Shown: positions 10,678-21,131 of the stretch, piece after piece | How the letters are laid out: each line of letters opens with the position of its first letter | Position numbering within the stretch: position 1 is the first letter of the stretch | NCBI RefSeq assembly: GCF_004337985.1 | Contig: NW_021940924.1 | Location: 124,001-188,000, forward strand | DNA from: Pyricularia pennisetigena | Taxonomy: Eukaryota > Ascomycota > Sordariomycetes > Magnaporthales > Pyriculariaceae | Length of the DNA: 64,000 bases | Direction of reading: 5' to 3' | The notes under the pieces: model-generated | Databases searched by the model: none | What the model saw: the letters and a program-made list of their open reading frames with translations, nothing else | What the model was told of the DNA's origin: nothing | Translations under genes and position numbers: made by a program

Positions 10678-11455
10678 CGTGGCGCTACATAGACAGCCCA
10701 ACTCTGACAGCAACCGCCATCATGGCTTGAGCCGCGCCTGTGTTCGTCACCCAGTCAACCACGCCCATTTCCTCTCTCTTCTCCTCAAGCAGCTGAAATG
10801 GACACTAGACGATGGGATCACGCCTTTGGGGCAGGGAGGTGCACGCGGCGTATTGTTCAAGATCTGGCTGATTGAATATGGTTATACCTTTGTCGGCAAA
10901 GGCACGATTCAGGCATTTGTCAAAGACCTTGAGCACGAGGCGGCGGTATACAAACGGCTGCATCCCATCCAAGGTATACATGTGCCCGTCTTCCTCGGGG
11001 TCGTCGACCTTCGGTCGATGAACAGGATATATTACTATGACCACCGGGTCTATGTAGTACACATAACGCTCTTGTCCTGGGGCGGATGTGACCTTGACGC
11101 GACAGAGACTCTGGGTAGTCGGGAGAGAGAGCTCGAAGACAGGGCGATGCAGTCGTTGCAGGCAATACATAAACTGGGAGTGGCCCACAAGGATGTGCGA
11201 GGGGCAAACATGCTTTTCAACGCGGAGACCAGCGGTGTTATGATGATCGACTTCGAAAGGGCACTGCTGCTTGAGCCACCTCGACCTCCGTTGGTTCAGC
11301 TAGCGTCGAACAAACGAAAACGGAAGCCAGATGTGGTATATCCCAGCAAGTCGGGGAAGCCGGTTGGTCGAAGTCAAGTTAGCAGGGTATTTTCCGAGGA
11401 CATTGGGCTAATGAAGATGGCCTTTGACAGGCCGCAACCGTTTCAACACGAATAA
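9023..11455 (+). CDS. Coiled coil, PD-(D/E)XK-like and protein kinase-like fusion protein
   Basis: An uninterrupted 810-codon frame from ATG 9023. Residues 8-70 are an Arg/Glu/Gln-rich coiled coil containing a 14-residue internal duplication. A conserved globular part follows; around residues 230-275 it carries a D...ExK pattern (DQICVYRS, then ISEYKPP with E near 263 and K near 265), as in PD-(D/E)XK nucleases. An acidic Arg/Gly-rich linker separates it from a kinase-like domain from about residue 600: a glycine-rich GQGGARG, a HEAAVY alpha-C segment, HKDVRGAN near 722 (catalytic D and N kept) and IDFE in place of DFG near 742. Kinase-nuclease combinations are known among eukaryotic Crinkler-type (CR) effectors; membership there is inference. 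No signal peptide is visible. Copy number is at least two here. Confidence 0.75.
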   Translation: MPLRVMDGSTSVEELRRQLREAEQRAEREQQRAEEADKERQRERQRAEEAEKERQQERQRADASEQQTQPTTINEYIAALHDLVFSRFEIEQDRKLTSKGSITNPRNKWCPTRIQPWSDFIQQQRITFGTIYDTFPADSRVFENRAFLTGLGKRISGRRISDEKTLESFLHISVEDPVRAIIDQLREVEEVRSAFDLGNGIIFENHAHAISDVADEVVYRDTPSTPPATPNHSLDLNRLRPDQICVYRSDNAGSERRTMIYISEYKPPHKLTAPHLRLGLRPMNIYTEVVNRKTIPTSVDLDARFQYHAERLTAAAITQTYHYMIEGGLEYGLLTTGEAIVFLKIDWSEPETLFYHLAEPNAEVLAHPSHFHLCTAVGQYLAFSLMALGLPGEQRLRGQDERHQATEKLKTWAEDFETTLRSIPQEQRHAPKSSPGYEPKTYQGVDRSPYHLRPKPRQLVGDEPRKEDEHKEPGESSDDESARDLPDTPSPAERRMRQVRGGRGARRSERILAQRPRGGGGGGSNEQDRPYCTQRCLLGLVQGGFLDAKCPNVALHRQPNSDSNRHHGLSRACVRHPVNHAHFLSLLLKQLKWTLDDGITPLGQGGARGVLFKIWLIEYGYTFVGKGTIQAFVKDLEHEAAVYKRLHPIQGIHVPVFLGVVDLRSMNRIYYYDHRVYVVHITLLSWGGCDLDATETLGSRERELEDRAMQSLQAIHKLGVAHKDVRGANMLFNAETSGVMMIDFERALLLEPPRPPLVQLASNKRKRKPDVVYPSKSGKPVGRSQVSRVFSEDIGLMKMAFDRPQPFQHE

Positions 11456-12781
11456 CTCGACCTGGAGAAGATTGTTACCAGCTATTTTAAGCCGTAGCGG
11501 GTATACACGCCGGGGCAGCGCTGACGAACAGGAAGAGTGTGGCTGTGTAAAATTTTAATCCTAACGCGAAGATGATCCTAAATATGCTCGTCTGTTTTGT
11601 ACTTGATTTCTTCTCCTTTCCCTTTACCTTCCCGTTCGTTCTTTTCTAAATCAGTGTTTCAAACAACCGGGCCTAACTTATGCCATCTTATAAGCAAATA
11701 AGCAATAGCTGGCTTGCCAACCACGATCGCATGCAAGTGTTTTAAACAGCCGCCGGTCTATACGGCGCCGGGATGAGCACTGCAACTGTCGGCGTCCTAG
11801 CTGAGTTCTAGACCGTTCGGAGGACGATTGCGTCTACAATCCTCATCACGGCGCTGTACAATAGTAGAATACGTGGCAGGGAATTTAACCACGCTGTATA
11901 CGGTAAGGGTCCACCCGGTTTTTCGTATACCGCCTCGACACACTGTGCACAGAGCATCAAGCCACGTACACAATCCGCGAGTGCCGGTGTCGGATCATGG
12001 TGGCAAAGGCAGCTGGGTGTGCCGAGCAGGAGTTGGGCAGCAGCTGGGGACCAGCTTGCATGTCAGCCGACCATTTGTACCACTCTTGAGGATACCCCAC
12101 CTTGCGACCATCCCGACACCCATCAAACGAATTGACGCTCCTAAGTTGACTGATTGAACGATGGAGTAGGCATGTCTCAACTGAGCGATTTAATGGAAGC
12201 TTTGGGGTCACATGTCAAATGCCGAGTTTCCCTGTCCTCTATATTTGCTACTTAAATAACGCAAGCCGCCTCAGGGTCGGGATTGTGTCTGTCCATGTTC
12301 AGTCTCCCGACCGGCCACGCATCTTTAGCCCTCCAGTTTCTACAAATACCTGTTTCATTCAGCAAATTCAATGACGCCACAACGTGGGAATTGTGGCAAA
12401 AATGGGCCGCCTAAGGATACAACATGCCCAGATTGCGGAGCTCAAGGATGAAAGATTTAGCGAAGCGAGTTCAAAGGTTGTATTGTACATGGCAACCGGC
12501 TATATTTACCGCAATACTAATTGCTGTTGAGCGCACCTTTCTCGAAATTCCAGATGAGACCCACCTTCTTCATCGTCTTCGCTGCTTCCACTATACCCTC
12601 CCTAAGATAGGGCTCCGTCGGCAATTGTAATGGCGGCCACCAACTCTCACAATCCAAACCAATGACAATATTGATACCGCGACCACATACAAATCGGTGG
12701 GTGGTTCGGGGATGGAATGCTACACTGAAAGTTATTTAGTCTCAAAGAGGGTTTTTGAATTATATGGAAGGATTCCACCTA
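11456..12781. other. No gene recognised
   Basis: About 1.3 kb between the fusion gene and the protease gene. Only short open frames on both strands, and no repeat match inside the window. Confidence 0.45.
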
Positions 12782-15293
12782 CTATCCATTCGAGGCTTTT
12801 TCGCTTTTGTTGTACTTTTGAAGTGTTTCCTCAGAGTCATTGAACCACGCTCCTGGTTTATCCGGAGGGTGCATTCCCGGCCCACCCGTTTTGTGAGATT
12901 CGGAAAAGTATTCGACGGTCGTGTTTCTTGGCAGGATGTGTAAACCCAAACACTGATCAACATCATCTTTGGACGCCTGCTGTTGGAAAAAAATTGGGTT
13001 ACTTTCAGTTGCACAAGAACCCCACCACATGCAATGTCGGATCACGAACGGTCCGTCGCAGTTGAACCAATCTTTCAAGATACGCTGCAATTTCTCAGCT
13101 AACAGAATAGAGCCAACGGCCAAGATTCCTTGAGCTGTGGGTAAGGCACCGGCCAAACAATCGGCTGTTGAAGCAGCGACGTCGTTTTTCCAGTGTAAAA
13201 ACCCCTTCTCTCCAATGGATCCTGGTTCTGCTGTCGATTCGGATTCTCTATCGTTGTCTGGGCTGAAATTCAACTTCTTAAATATGGGAGCCCAGCCGTT
13301 GGTAGAAGGGTTGTAGGTGTCAAGGACGCATTGTATTGTTTTGCGGAACTCAGACGCGTCGACTTCCCAGTCGAGCCTGTTATCAGCTGCGAATTCTTTG
13401 GCATTTTCGGCGAATTTTTGAGCGAATGCTAAGACGTAAACTCCGCAGTCAAATTCATTGTTTGCTGGGGAACCTTGACCCGAGTGTATCCCACTGTAGC
13501 TGTCTCCTGACAATCTTCGAGATACTCGAGCCATTTTGAAAGAACAACCTGGTGTCTTTCTTCGAGCGAGGGCGAACCCCCCAAGGAATCGAGGAAACAT
13601 ACGATTTTGTCGGTCGAGTGAGGATCGTCATTTTTGGGGCTCTTATACATAACAAGCAGGTACCAATGTTCGATAACGGAGTCATGAACAGGCATGAAAA
13701 CAAAATCGGATTCCAGAGGATTACCGACTTCAGCCTTCCATTTGTTTTTGTTAGTTCCGTACTGAACAAGGAAGAAGCTGTTGCAAAAACAAATTGCATG
13801 CTGCTCGGCAAGGCGGCGCATGTATATGTTGATGTCCTTGTCACCGAGGCGTATCTCATCCTTGGAGGGATTTATACTTCGCCTTTTTGGTAGTGGCGAT
13901 GATAATCCTGAGCTTGGACGCTTTGCAGCTGACCCATTTGGGCTCTTTGCTGCGAAAGGAGGCGCTGCGGTTGGATTCGCATCTAAAAGAGTGCCGGTCA
14001 CTCCGTGGATGTCTGTACTGGCTGGGGGTACTCTGAGATCTGATGATTGTACTGCCGAGAAGTTGGCACAGGAAAGCGTGAAAGCGCACCCGGCCTTCTG
14101 GTTTTCATCGTTTTCGAAGTCCGAAATCTCACTTGCTGGCGTGAATATCACCGGCGAACACTGACGTGTGATCTTCTTCGCGAGGCCGTGGGAGACAACG
14201 GCCGCTCTCGGTAAGCCGTCGACAGCTCGATGGATCCCTCTCTTATCGTTACTAGGGAGTGTTGGCGGAAGAGCTACTGGTTGGTCTACCATAGGCTGAC
14301 GTTTCCTGCCGCTAGTTATTGACTCTGGGGTTATCCATGACTGTATAGAAATAACCTCGCTCCATGCATTGCGTAGCGTCACCGGGGGCGAGGGCAGCGG
14401 AGGCAACTGGCACACTGTTAACGCGATTGTGTCCTCGTTGAGGCTGGCACAGAGGCCGTCTCCACCAATCCCATTTCCACCTAAAATGTGCTTAACCGAC
14501 GATAAATTTTGGCTGGGGACGGTTATACTTCGCAGGTTTGTTAGCAAGCAGTATAGTTACCGGGGCTGGCCATGCTTACCCGTGCTTCATAGCTGGTGGC
14601 GGACAGATTTTAGCTCTGCGGCCTGGGGTCGCTTCAACGACCAGTCCGTGTTGGTCCAGGCAGTAATCATCAGGCGGCAGTTCACAAACGCTAGATAACG
14701 TTAGTCGTCAATTTCGTTCTTGAGGCTCGACTTGCTTACCCGGTAGACGACGACGTTTTCAATAACTCGATGATATGGCTCAGATCCCACAGTTGAATCG
14801 AATTGGCACCTTCCACTTTCGGTGTCCGCTTGTCTTTGGAATGACGAATGAATCTTTCAGAAATCGCCTGATTGAACCATACAACGGCATCTGACCATTC
14901 TGGGATCTTTCGTGCTATTTTGCGAAGCTTGTTGCAGTAATGCGATCCTTTTGAATTCCAATTGTAATACTTGACAATTTCCTTACCCCACGCATTGCTG
15001 ACCGTAAGGATGCAGCGGAGGTGTTCTTGACGAGTTGTTTTCCCTGCAACTATTTTATTAAATTCTTCCGATTGTATGTCGTTTTCCTTCACATGTTGTG
15101 TTTTGATGAATGCAGCCTGCCAGCAAATGAGCTTGGTATCGAGGTCGTTTGCCGACTGAAGTAAGCTGTCCCGAATTTCATGACACAACAGAGTAGTCGG
15201 CGCCTTGATGAATTTTTCTATGCTTTCTTTGTGATCAGGAGCTATGATGTCCAGGTTGCGGAGGATGTCGCTTGATGACAATGGACCAAACAT
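12782..15293 (-). pseudogene. Ulp1/C48-like cysteine protease, three exons with one frameshift
   Basis: Exon 1 is 15293-14740 (ATG at 15293), exon 2 is 14690-14580 and exon 3 starts at 14527. Both introns (49 and 52 nt) have GTAAGC donors and CTAAC branch points, and all three exons join in one frame. The exon 3 product ends in a Ulp1-type catalytic domain: His in IEHWYLLVM, Asp in FLDSLGG, then VPQQ. The catalytic Cys (FDCGVYV) lies in another frame, entered by a one-base shift near 13459 in a short A run; that frame then continues to 12782. Ulp1-family enzymes remove SUMO or related tags; some are carried by transposons (e.g. KDZ elements). The N-terminal 220 residues are unfamiliar. Length would be about 803 residues if the shift is a sequencing error. 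Confidence 0.7.
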
Positions 15294-16160
15294 AGGGGCG
15301 ATCGATGCAGTCAGAAGACTTAACCATGGACCTCCGGTGACGGGTGGTGATTAAGATTGCTAGCGGTTATATGGACAACAAATATGGACAGACGGTGGAA
15401 GGGCACCCTAATAATGAAATGGGTAGAATGGGCGTAGGAACTCCGTTCCAAAGTATAAGTCACTCTTGTCACGCTGTGAACTTTCCTTAATCTGCGGCGT
15501 GACCCAGCAGTTTGACTGACGGGTAATTGTAGAGTAAGTAAGTACCTCAGGGATTCAGGGATGAGTTTGGTCCAGTTATTCCCTGCGAAGGTTCCACTTG
15601 TTGCTCCTTTATATCTTGAATCTCTACGTAGTTATAGGGTGCCTAGCCGCCATCCGGTTCCCTATGCGAGAGGGGATGCATAGACCTAGGTTTTGACCGT
15701 CGTTTGTTATTTGCTCACTGCGGCATTTGATCGTACGAGCCAAGCCCCCCGCGCTGCAGAGCACGTTCCCCACGCCTCCTACATGACTGTTGTGACAGTG
15801 CAAATTAATGGAAACTGTTGATAGGTCTTTCGTTAGGTTGATCGATCAACAGAACGTTGTTATAGGGTAAAAAGTATCTTTCTTGTGCATTCACTATCTA
15901 ACAGTCTAGAATGGAGCTTCTGAATGTCTTTCTCGTCTTATACCACCACTCGAGAAGAAGTCACGTGTATTTGGCCCGTGCGGCCAATCCCGTGACTCAT
16001 TATTCAATTGATGAATTGAACGCAGAAATCTCTATTCCAACAGAAACTATGTCACTTAGCCACCTCGATTCACGCATTAACTCGCAATTAGAGCAGTAAT
16101 CTTGACGTTGCCAAGATAGAAATTTAAGAGCGCATCAGGTCCAAGGGCGAAGAATGTCGC
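15294..16160. other. No gene recognised
   Basis: A short frame at 15911-16099 ends DSRINSQLEQ and may be transposon-derived. Nothing else can be supported. Confidence 0.4.
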
Positions 16161-16256
16161 AGGGTGCGAATCGACACAAATGTATCCGTGTTGATTGCCG
16201 GAATGCTACCGGATGTCATCCATGGAGGTAAAGGCCGATAGGAACGAGCCCGTCAC
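16161..16256. repeat. Dispersed repeat, copy 2
   Basis: Diverged copy of 187-284 in the same orientation, sharing both ends. Confidence 0.5.
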
Positions 16257-16376
16257 CTCAAAAAAGCCAGCATCAAACCTCACCCCCGACTTTCCGTCCT
16301 ACCTTTGAACCTCCCTGCAATAACTCCAACCTACCATACGCCCCGAAACGGTAACCAGTTGGAGAAAGGGAGAGCT

Positions 16377-16584
16377 TGTGAGGATCAGGCCCCTAGACCT
16401 ACCCTCAGAATCACGACTCGGCTCCACACCGAGCCAGGGATCGGACAAGGATCCACTACCTCCGGATTTAAGCGCGTCTCTTGAGCGCGTCGTCGATTGT
16501 AATTTCTCTCTTCTCTTCAGTTTAGAATTTTCGTCGATAGCGCCTAATACACTGAGGTTCTCCAATGTATGCCTGGCCGTGACA
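16377..16584 (-). mobile_element. Inverted LTR copy
   Basis: Reverse-complement relative of the LTR at 7991-8207: on the plus strand it starts TGTGAGGATCAGG and ends CCTGGCCGTGACA. Its flanks (GAGCT and ATAAA) do not form a target duplication. It directly abuts a LINE coding fragment. Confidence 0.75.
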
Positions 16585-16888
16585 ATAAACGCCCTTACCA
16601 AACTCCCAAAACAATACGGACTGTTAATTTTACGTAAAAGCACACAATTGTTATTACGCCATTTGCTCCGTACATTAAATTCCCAAGATTTGTGGGAATT
16701 ATGGGAAAAAACAGATAAATTAATAGCGAATTTCGTTATAAATTTAACTGTTAAAGGACGGAAAAAACGCCCAATTACGGATTTCGTTACCCCGTTAATT
16801 ACGTTACCTATAAAAGACGGAGGTTTTGGAATGTTACGCCATAGTGGAATAGCCCAAGATATTTATTTTGCGGCCATGGATACTGTCA
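16585..16888 (+). mobile_element. Fragment of a LINE reverse-transcriptase C-terminal region
   Basis: The frame reads NALTKLPKQYGLLILRK and later LPIKDGGFGMLRHSG. The LP..GGFG pattern is typical of the region after the reverse-transcriptase thumb in non-LTR elements. It is AT-rich, unlike the GC-rich Tad-like LINE at 47-53 kb, so it comes from a different family. No catalytic motif is retained. Confidence 0.55.
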
Positions 16889-17061
16889 CGGCCAGGGTAA
16901 GCATAGCACGGAAGCTAGTCTATTGGCATCTATCGACGAAGATTCTACTCTGAGCAGAAGAAAGGAAACAAACAAAGTTCTGAGCTTGACGCGACGTCGA
17001 TAAAGGTATCACCCTGGTGGGTCGTTGGTCAGGGGTCAGGGTTAGGGTCTGGTCATCTCAT
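16889..17061 (+). mobile_element. Diverged LTR-like copy
   Basis: It begins TGTCACGGCCAGG and keeps CTATCGACGAA and the GGTCTGG...CTCA end of the 7991-8207 family, with many substitutions. Together with 16377-16584 it brackets the LINE fragment in inverted orientation. Confidence 0.5.
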
Positions 17062-17944
17062 GTTCTAAATGTCACACTTGACTCTACTTTAAGAGTCCGG
17101 AGGAAGATCCAGATTTCGCTGCAAAATAAGCTACAAGCGTCCAGTTTTAGCTCTAATTAACCGTCTGCCATAACCTTTAAGTGTTGTGGGCCCCTCAGAG
17201 ATAGAAGAGCTAATGAAGGGTCTTATCTGTTGGTTCATGCGCAGACATGCAATTGGGAGATCACGTGTTTAACCAGGTGACCTCATGACACGTAAAAACA
17301 ATCTTCAACCGATTCTGACACGCATGTAGATAGCTACAAGACAGAGACTAGATTACCGTTTATTTGTCATATATTGTTTTTACCGATCGCAGCGATCATA
17401 CGATTCCTATCAACATTATTATCAATTATGGCAGGGTTGCATGCGGGAACGAGATAGTAAGCAAACATTGAGAAGGTCAACCAACGTCGCCCACGAAAAC
17501 AAACTGACGCGCTATCGGTGAATCAATTTTTGAACAAAACCTCATCTAATTGGTATTCTGGTGACAGGAAAACATTCCTCAAGCTGAAAATTCATCTTTA
17601 ACCCTTGAACGCCAATAGCAAGCTGTACGGCCGATCCGACTTGATGGCTCGCCTGGGTGATAAATCACTTTAGCCCGCCCTGTTCTTCACATCTAGTAGG
17701 TACGCAATGGCCCCCTTCCCAGCTCAAGATACAAAAAGCTCCACTTCAACCACCCGATGATCTCGTACCCTTTCGTTTCCAATCAGACCCGTCGCCGAAT
17801 TCGGGGGTCTTTCCGGAGAGGCGTCTGCTCGCTCGAGCTGCCTGTGCTTTGTGACGTGTGGCTGCAGGCTGCTCCGGTGGAGGAATCTGTGCTTTGCGCT
17901 TCCGCCGAAACGCGGAGTCGTTTGGTAGTGGTCTTTATTCACCA
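17062..17944. other. No gene recognised
   Basis: AT-rich stretch without a convincing frame. Confidence 0.4.
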
Positions 17945-18780
17945 AAATGTGAGATACTGTCGGGCTGTGGTGGTGGCGGCGGTGGAACCTGCTCATCGGG
18001 GTGTGGCACGTCCCAGGGCGGAGTGTTTATAGGCCGTGGAGCTCGCGGCGAGGATTTTCTCCGCCGCGGCTGCTTCACCCGATCATTATCTAACACCGGC
18101 TTCGCCGGCTCCTTATCATTTGCTTTTTCCCTCTCCTTCTCTTGCTCCTGCGCCCCTCCCCCTGGCTGTCGTATTGGTGTCGCGTCCGGCCGGGAAATAT
18201 CTGGTTATTGGCTGCCCTGACGAGGCTCGCTTGGCTCCTCACGGTATAACTTTGTCGGCGTCTTACGGGGCAACAGAAGCGAAGCAATGAGCATGACACA
18301 GGCGTCCAGAGACCTGTCAGTCCTCACACCACGTAAAGCCTCATGTTTTTAATTGTCCATGCGCTTTTTGTTCCGCATAACGTCGTAGTCCATCACGAGG
18401 TACATATCGCGCAGCTCGGTGAACCGCTCCTTCTGGCGTGTTGCCATCCTCTGGAGGAAATCGTAAACATCCGTCGCTTCAAGCGCAATGCAACCAACAT
18501 CGAGATAAAAAGCTCGGTGGCTTTGCAGCCTGCATTGAAAGGTGTTGTACTGTTCCGACAGGGTCGTGAAGATGCTCGCGGGGTCTTGGTAGCCGAAGCG
18601 TTCGTACCGCCACTTATGTTTGAACCGATCTTCAAAAGTTGGCTCAAAGTCGTATTGGGTCGAAAAGGGATCGACGTCTTCAAAGCCATACATGCGACAG
18701 CTCTTGTCTCTCTCTTTCACCGCCATCCGCCCTATGAATAAGGTAATGGATTGTAGTCTGGAAGTTCCAACAGCGACCAC
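17945..18780 (-). CDS. Hypothetical protein, probably spliced
   Basis: The frame 18780-18349 encodes about 143 residues (acidic/aromatic, with a helical stretch DVYDFLQRMATRQKERFTEL) that look like real coding sequence. Downstream on the same strand, in another frame from about 18205 to 17945, lies a Pro/Lys/Glu-rich segment ending PPPPPPQPDSISHFGE and a stop. The two may be exons of one gene, but I cannot fix the splice sites. I do not recognise the family. Start and gene limits are uncertain. Confidence 0.35.
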
Positions 18781-19059
18781 AGCGAAAGTAGATTACCATG
18801 TGGAAAACGCCAGTTGTGGAAAGAAGGAACGACAGGGGTCTAGCGGTCAGAAAATCTGTCAGCAAATATCCTTTGTGCGAAATATCAACACGGGTCAAAC
18901 GTCAAACGTTTCCGAACACAACAGATTGGACGTACAAAACTGTTCAAACCCATCAATACCAAAAAGTACTCGCGCCCGCGTAGGATCCCGTCCGACGGCC
19001 GCGACACTGTTTCCATCGTGCCATTGGCAGTTTCATTGGCCAATTTGCCCTTATCCCAC

Positions 19060-20050
19060 TCGGTCCCACATAATATAAAAGGTCGTGATATTTTTGCTTG
19101 GTTCTCTGTCCAGCACGATATTCCCCCGCCGCCTCAGATCCGCAAACGCGAACGCACGCAGGGTTTCCACACTCCCCCGTTAAACAGCACCAGCTCCAGT
19201 CACGCATATTAACGAAGATCCTGAGACTTTACGGGTTCTAAAATCATACCAGGTAGGAGGATCGCTGCCCTCAATATCCTCAAAAACGAGCCAACACAAT
19301 TGCGCGTCTCCGTCCAAAAAAGGAGGGAGGTGGAAACCATGGAGAGGTTATCCTTGCGCACCAGGTCTTTTTTCCACAAGGAAGCCTAATAACCTCTCAG
19401 AGGCTTCAAAGATTACACTCCGCGATCTTACACAGGCCAACAAAGGAAGGCGCATCAGCTTTTGGTCCCGGCGTAAGGATATTCCCTGTACAAAGGACAG
19501 CATCGAAGATTGGCATTTCCTTCCTTCCGGTTTAGAAAAAGCCGAGTTCCCGTCCTTTAAAGATGCCTGCAAAACCCAAAAAGGGCTGGTAAATATGCCG
19601 AAGCGTCTTATGACGAAGCAGCCTGGACCACGGGGGTTGTTTTCCATCTGTTTAACTTAGCGATACCGGGTGACGAACGACTGGTTCTGGTGCCTTGGTC
19701 AATGTTGCCTGCTTCCATTCTGCTCTTTTGAGGAGCTGCCTCCAGCCTACGCCAGCGGCAAGATGGTTGACGTTTGCCTTGCGATCGACCCATCGTGGAC
19801 CCCACAAAGCAACGAAGTTACCTCATCTTCTGTCGATACTACCATTTCTAGTTGTACTCGCTTAGATAGACAACTTTTCTAGACATGATTCTGCCTCTAG
19901 AATTTACCGCAGCACGAAGAGGGTGAGGGAAGAGTTATAAGACGGCGGATCATGAGTCAGCGAACTAACTTGCGCAGCCGAGCGCTTATCGATTAGCGAT
20001 TCAACCTCTGACACGTCACCGACGCGCCACAAAGCTAAGCCGTCCGATCG
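19060..20050 (+). repeat. Inverted repeat, left arm
   Basis: Matches 24530-26320 on the opposite strand, including the nuclease-like gene and its 3' flank (ATGATTCTGCCTC, then CGCTTATCGATTAGCGAT). The left arm lacks roughly 700 bp of the coding region present in the right arm. Confidence 0.75.
19078..19880 (+). pseudogene. PD-(D/E)XK nuclease-like family, N-terminal remnant
   Basis: This is a paralogue of the gene at 24910-26299: it shares GRDIFAWFSVQHDI at the start, the basic nuclear-type tract, DSIEDWHFLPS, and PPAYASGKMVDVCLAIDPS near the end. The frame is broken several times (for instance by stops near 19210 and 19730), and the copy ends before the ExK motif, passing directly into 3' flanking sequence. 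It is therefore an internally deleted pseudogene. Confidence 0.7.
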
Positions 20051-20281
20051 GGCCCCTCCGTACGCCTGGGCTAAGCTTACAAGAACAAGACAGGATAATA
20101 TGCCGTTATCTAAAAAGCGACTGCGAAATGAAGACGATAATGCATACGCTGGCTGTTCGTTTACCGTCAAGGTCCTGGAACCTGAAGGGCTCAGGGCCCG
20201 AAGAGACGCAAGGTGATTGCTGCAAACGAATGTGGCAGGTTGCGCAAACCAGGGTTGAGGCAGCTGTCCCCATTTATACCG

Positions 20282-20811
20282 TCCGGAAAGTTTGCGACCC
20301 ACGATACTATGGATGTTTCCTATACGGTTGAGCCTGCAAAAGAATGGAAGAGAATGACGCGGTACAATCGCTTCATCTGTAAGTTTGGCGTCGTTGTGAT
20401 ATGTCCTATTGTACTCGTACACTTCTAACGGTTGCATCTGGACATAGTAAACGTGTCAAATATTCCAGTGAAGAGTTTGTCTTTGCCACAAACGAATCTT
20501 CGATTGATCGTTTCAAGGCGAATTAATACAGAACGCTTCCAGACGGCGAGCACAAGACAGTGGACCAGGTTGCACGGATTTTGGAGATACGAGCCAGCGA
20601 CAAGCAACATGTCTATGTCCGCGTTTGTTGGATGTACCGGCCGGACGATCTCCCCGAATATACCACGAATTGCAACGAACATTCCAAGTGCCGGAAAAGC
20701 CATCATGGTCGATTCGAGCTGGTTGCGTCAAATCACAGTATGGCTGCCATCAAAACTACATATCTTAGGGTGATTTTGGTAGCTGAAAAAAATCACAGCG
20801 GATATCGTTAA
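20282..20811 (+). pseudogene. BAH-domain protein remnant
   Basis: The plus strand encodes VARILEIRASDKQHVYVRV, WMYRPDDLP and HHGRFELVASNH, which is the core of a BAH domain (a chromatin/nucleosome reader fold found in fungal silencing and origin proteins). An upstream exon with MDVSYTVEPAKEWKRM is separated by a plausible 69-nt intron (20379-20447: GTAAGT, CTAAC, ATAG), but the phases do not join cleanly. An in-frame TAA lies at 20524-20526 inside the BAH exon. The gene is probably dead or damaged. Confidence 0.6.
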
Positions 20812-21131
20812 TGTAATCAGTGTATCCGGCCCCGCAAATGTGACTCAGATGGTTGAAAATGATGGCGGCCAAAAAAGGACTTCTATTGGCGACAAGCGCT
20901 TGACGTGAGGACAAATGAAACATCTGTACGTCAGCGACCCTACAAACACAGGGTTTGGAATGTCATCCACTAACATCAGGAATTTGAGGCTGTAGACCGT
21001 CGAGCAAGGCGATTGTTGCGTCAACTTGGAATAAACCTCAATGTTTTAATAGAAGCAATGGCTTTACGCCACAAGCTTCACTGTTTTGTCTCATAAACAC
21101 ATGACGTCTTGCTTCGGCTCTATCCTTCCTT

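Noticed and set aside
17030..17056. GGGTTAGGG-like motif suggesting a telomere
   Set aside because: Only one or two units here and near 23050; no array. It lies inside LTR-like sequence.
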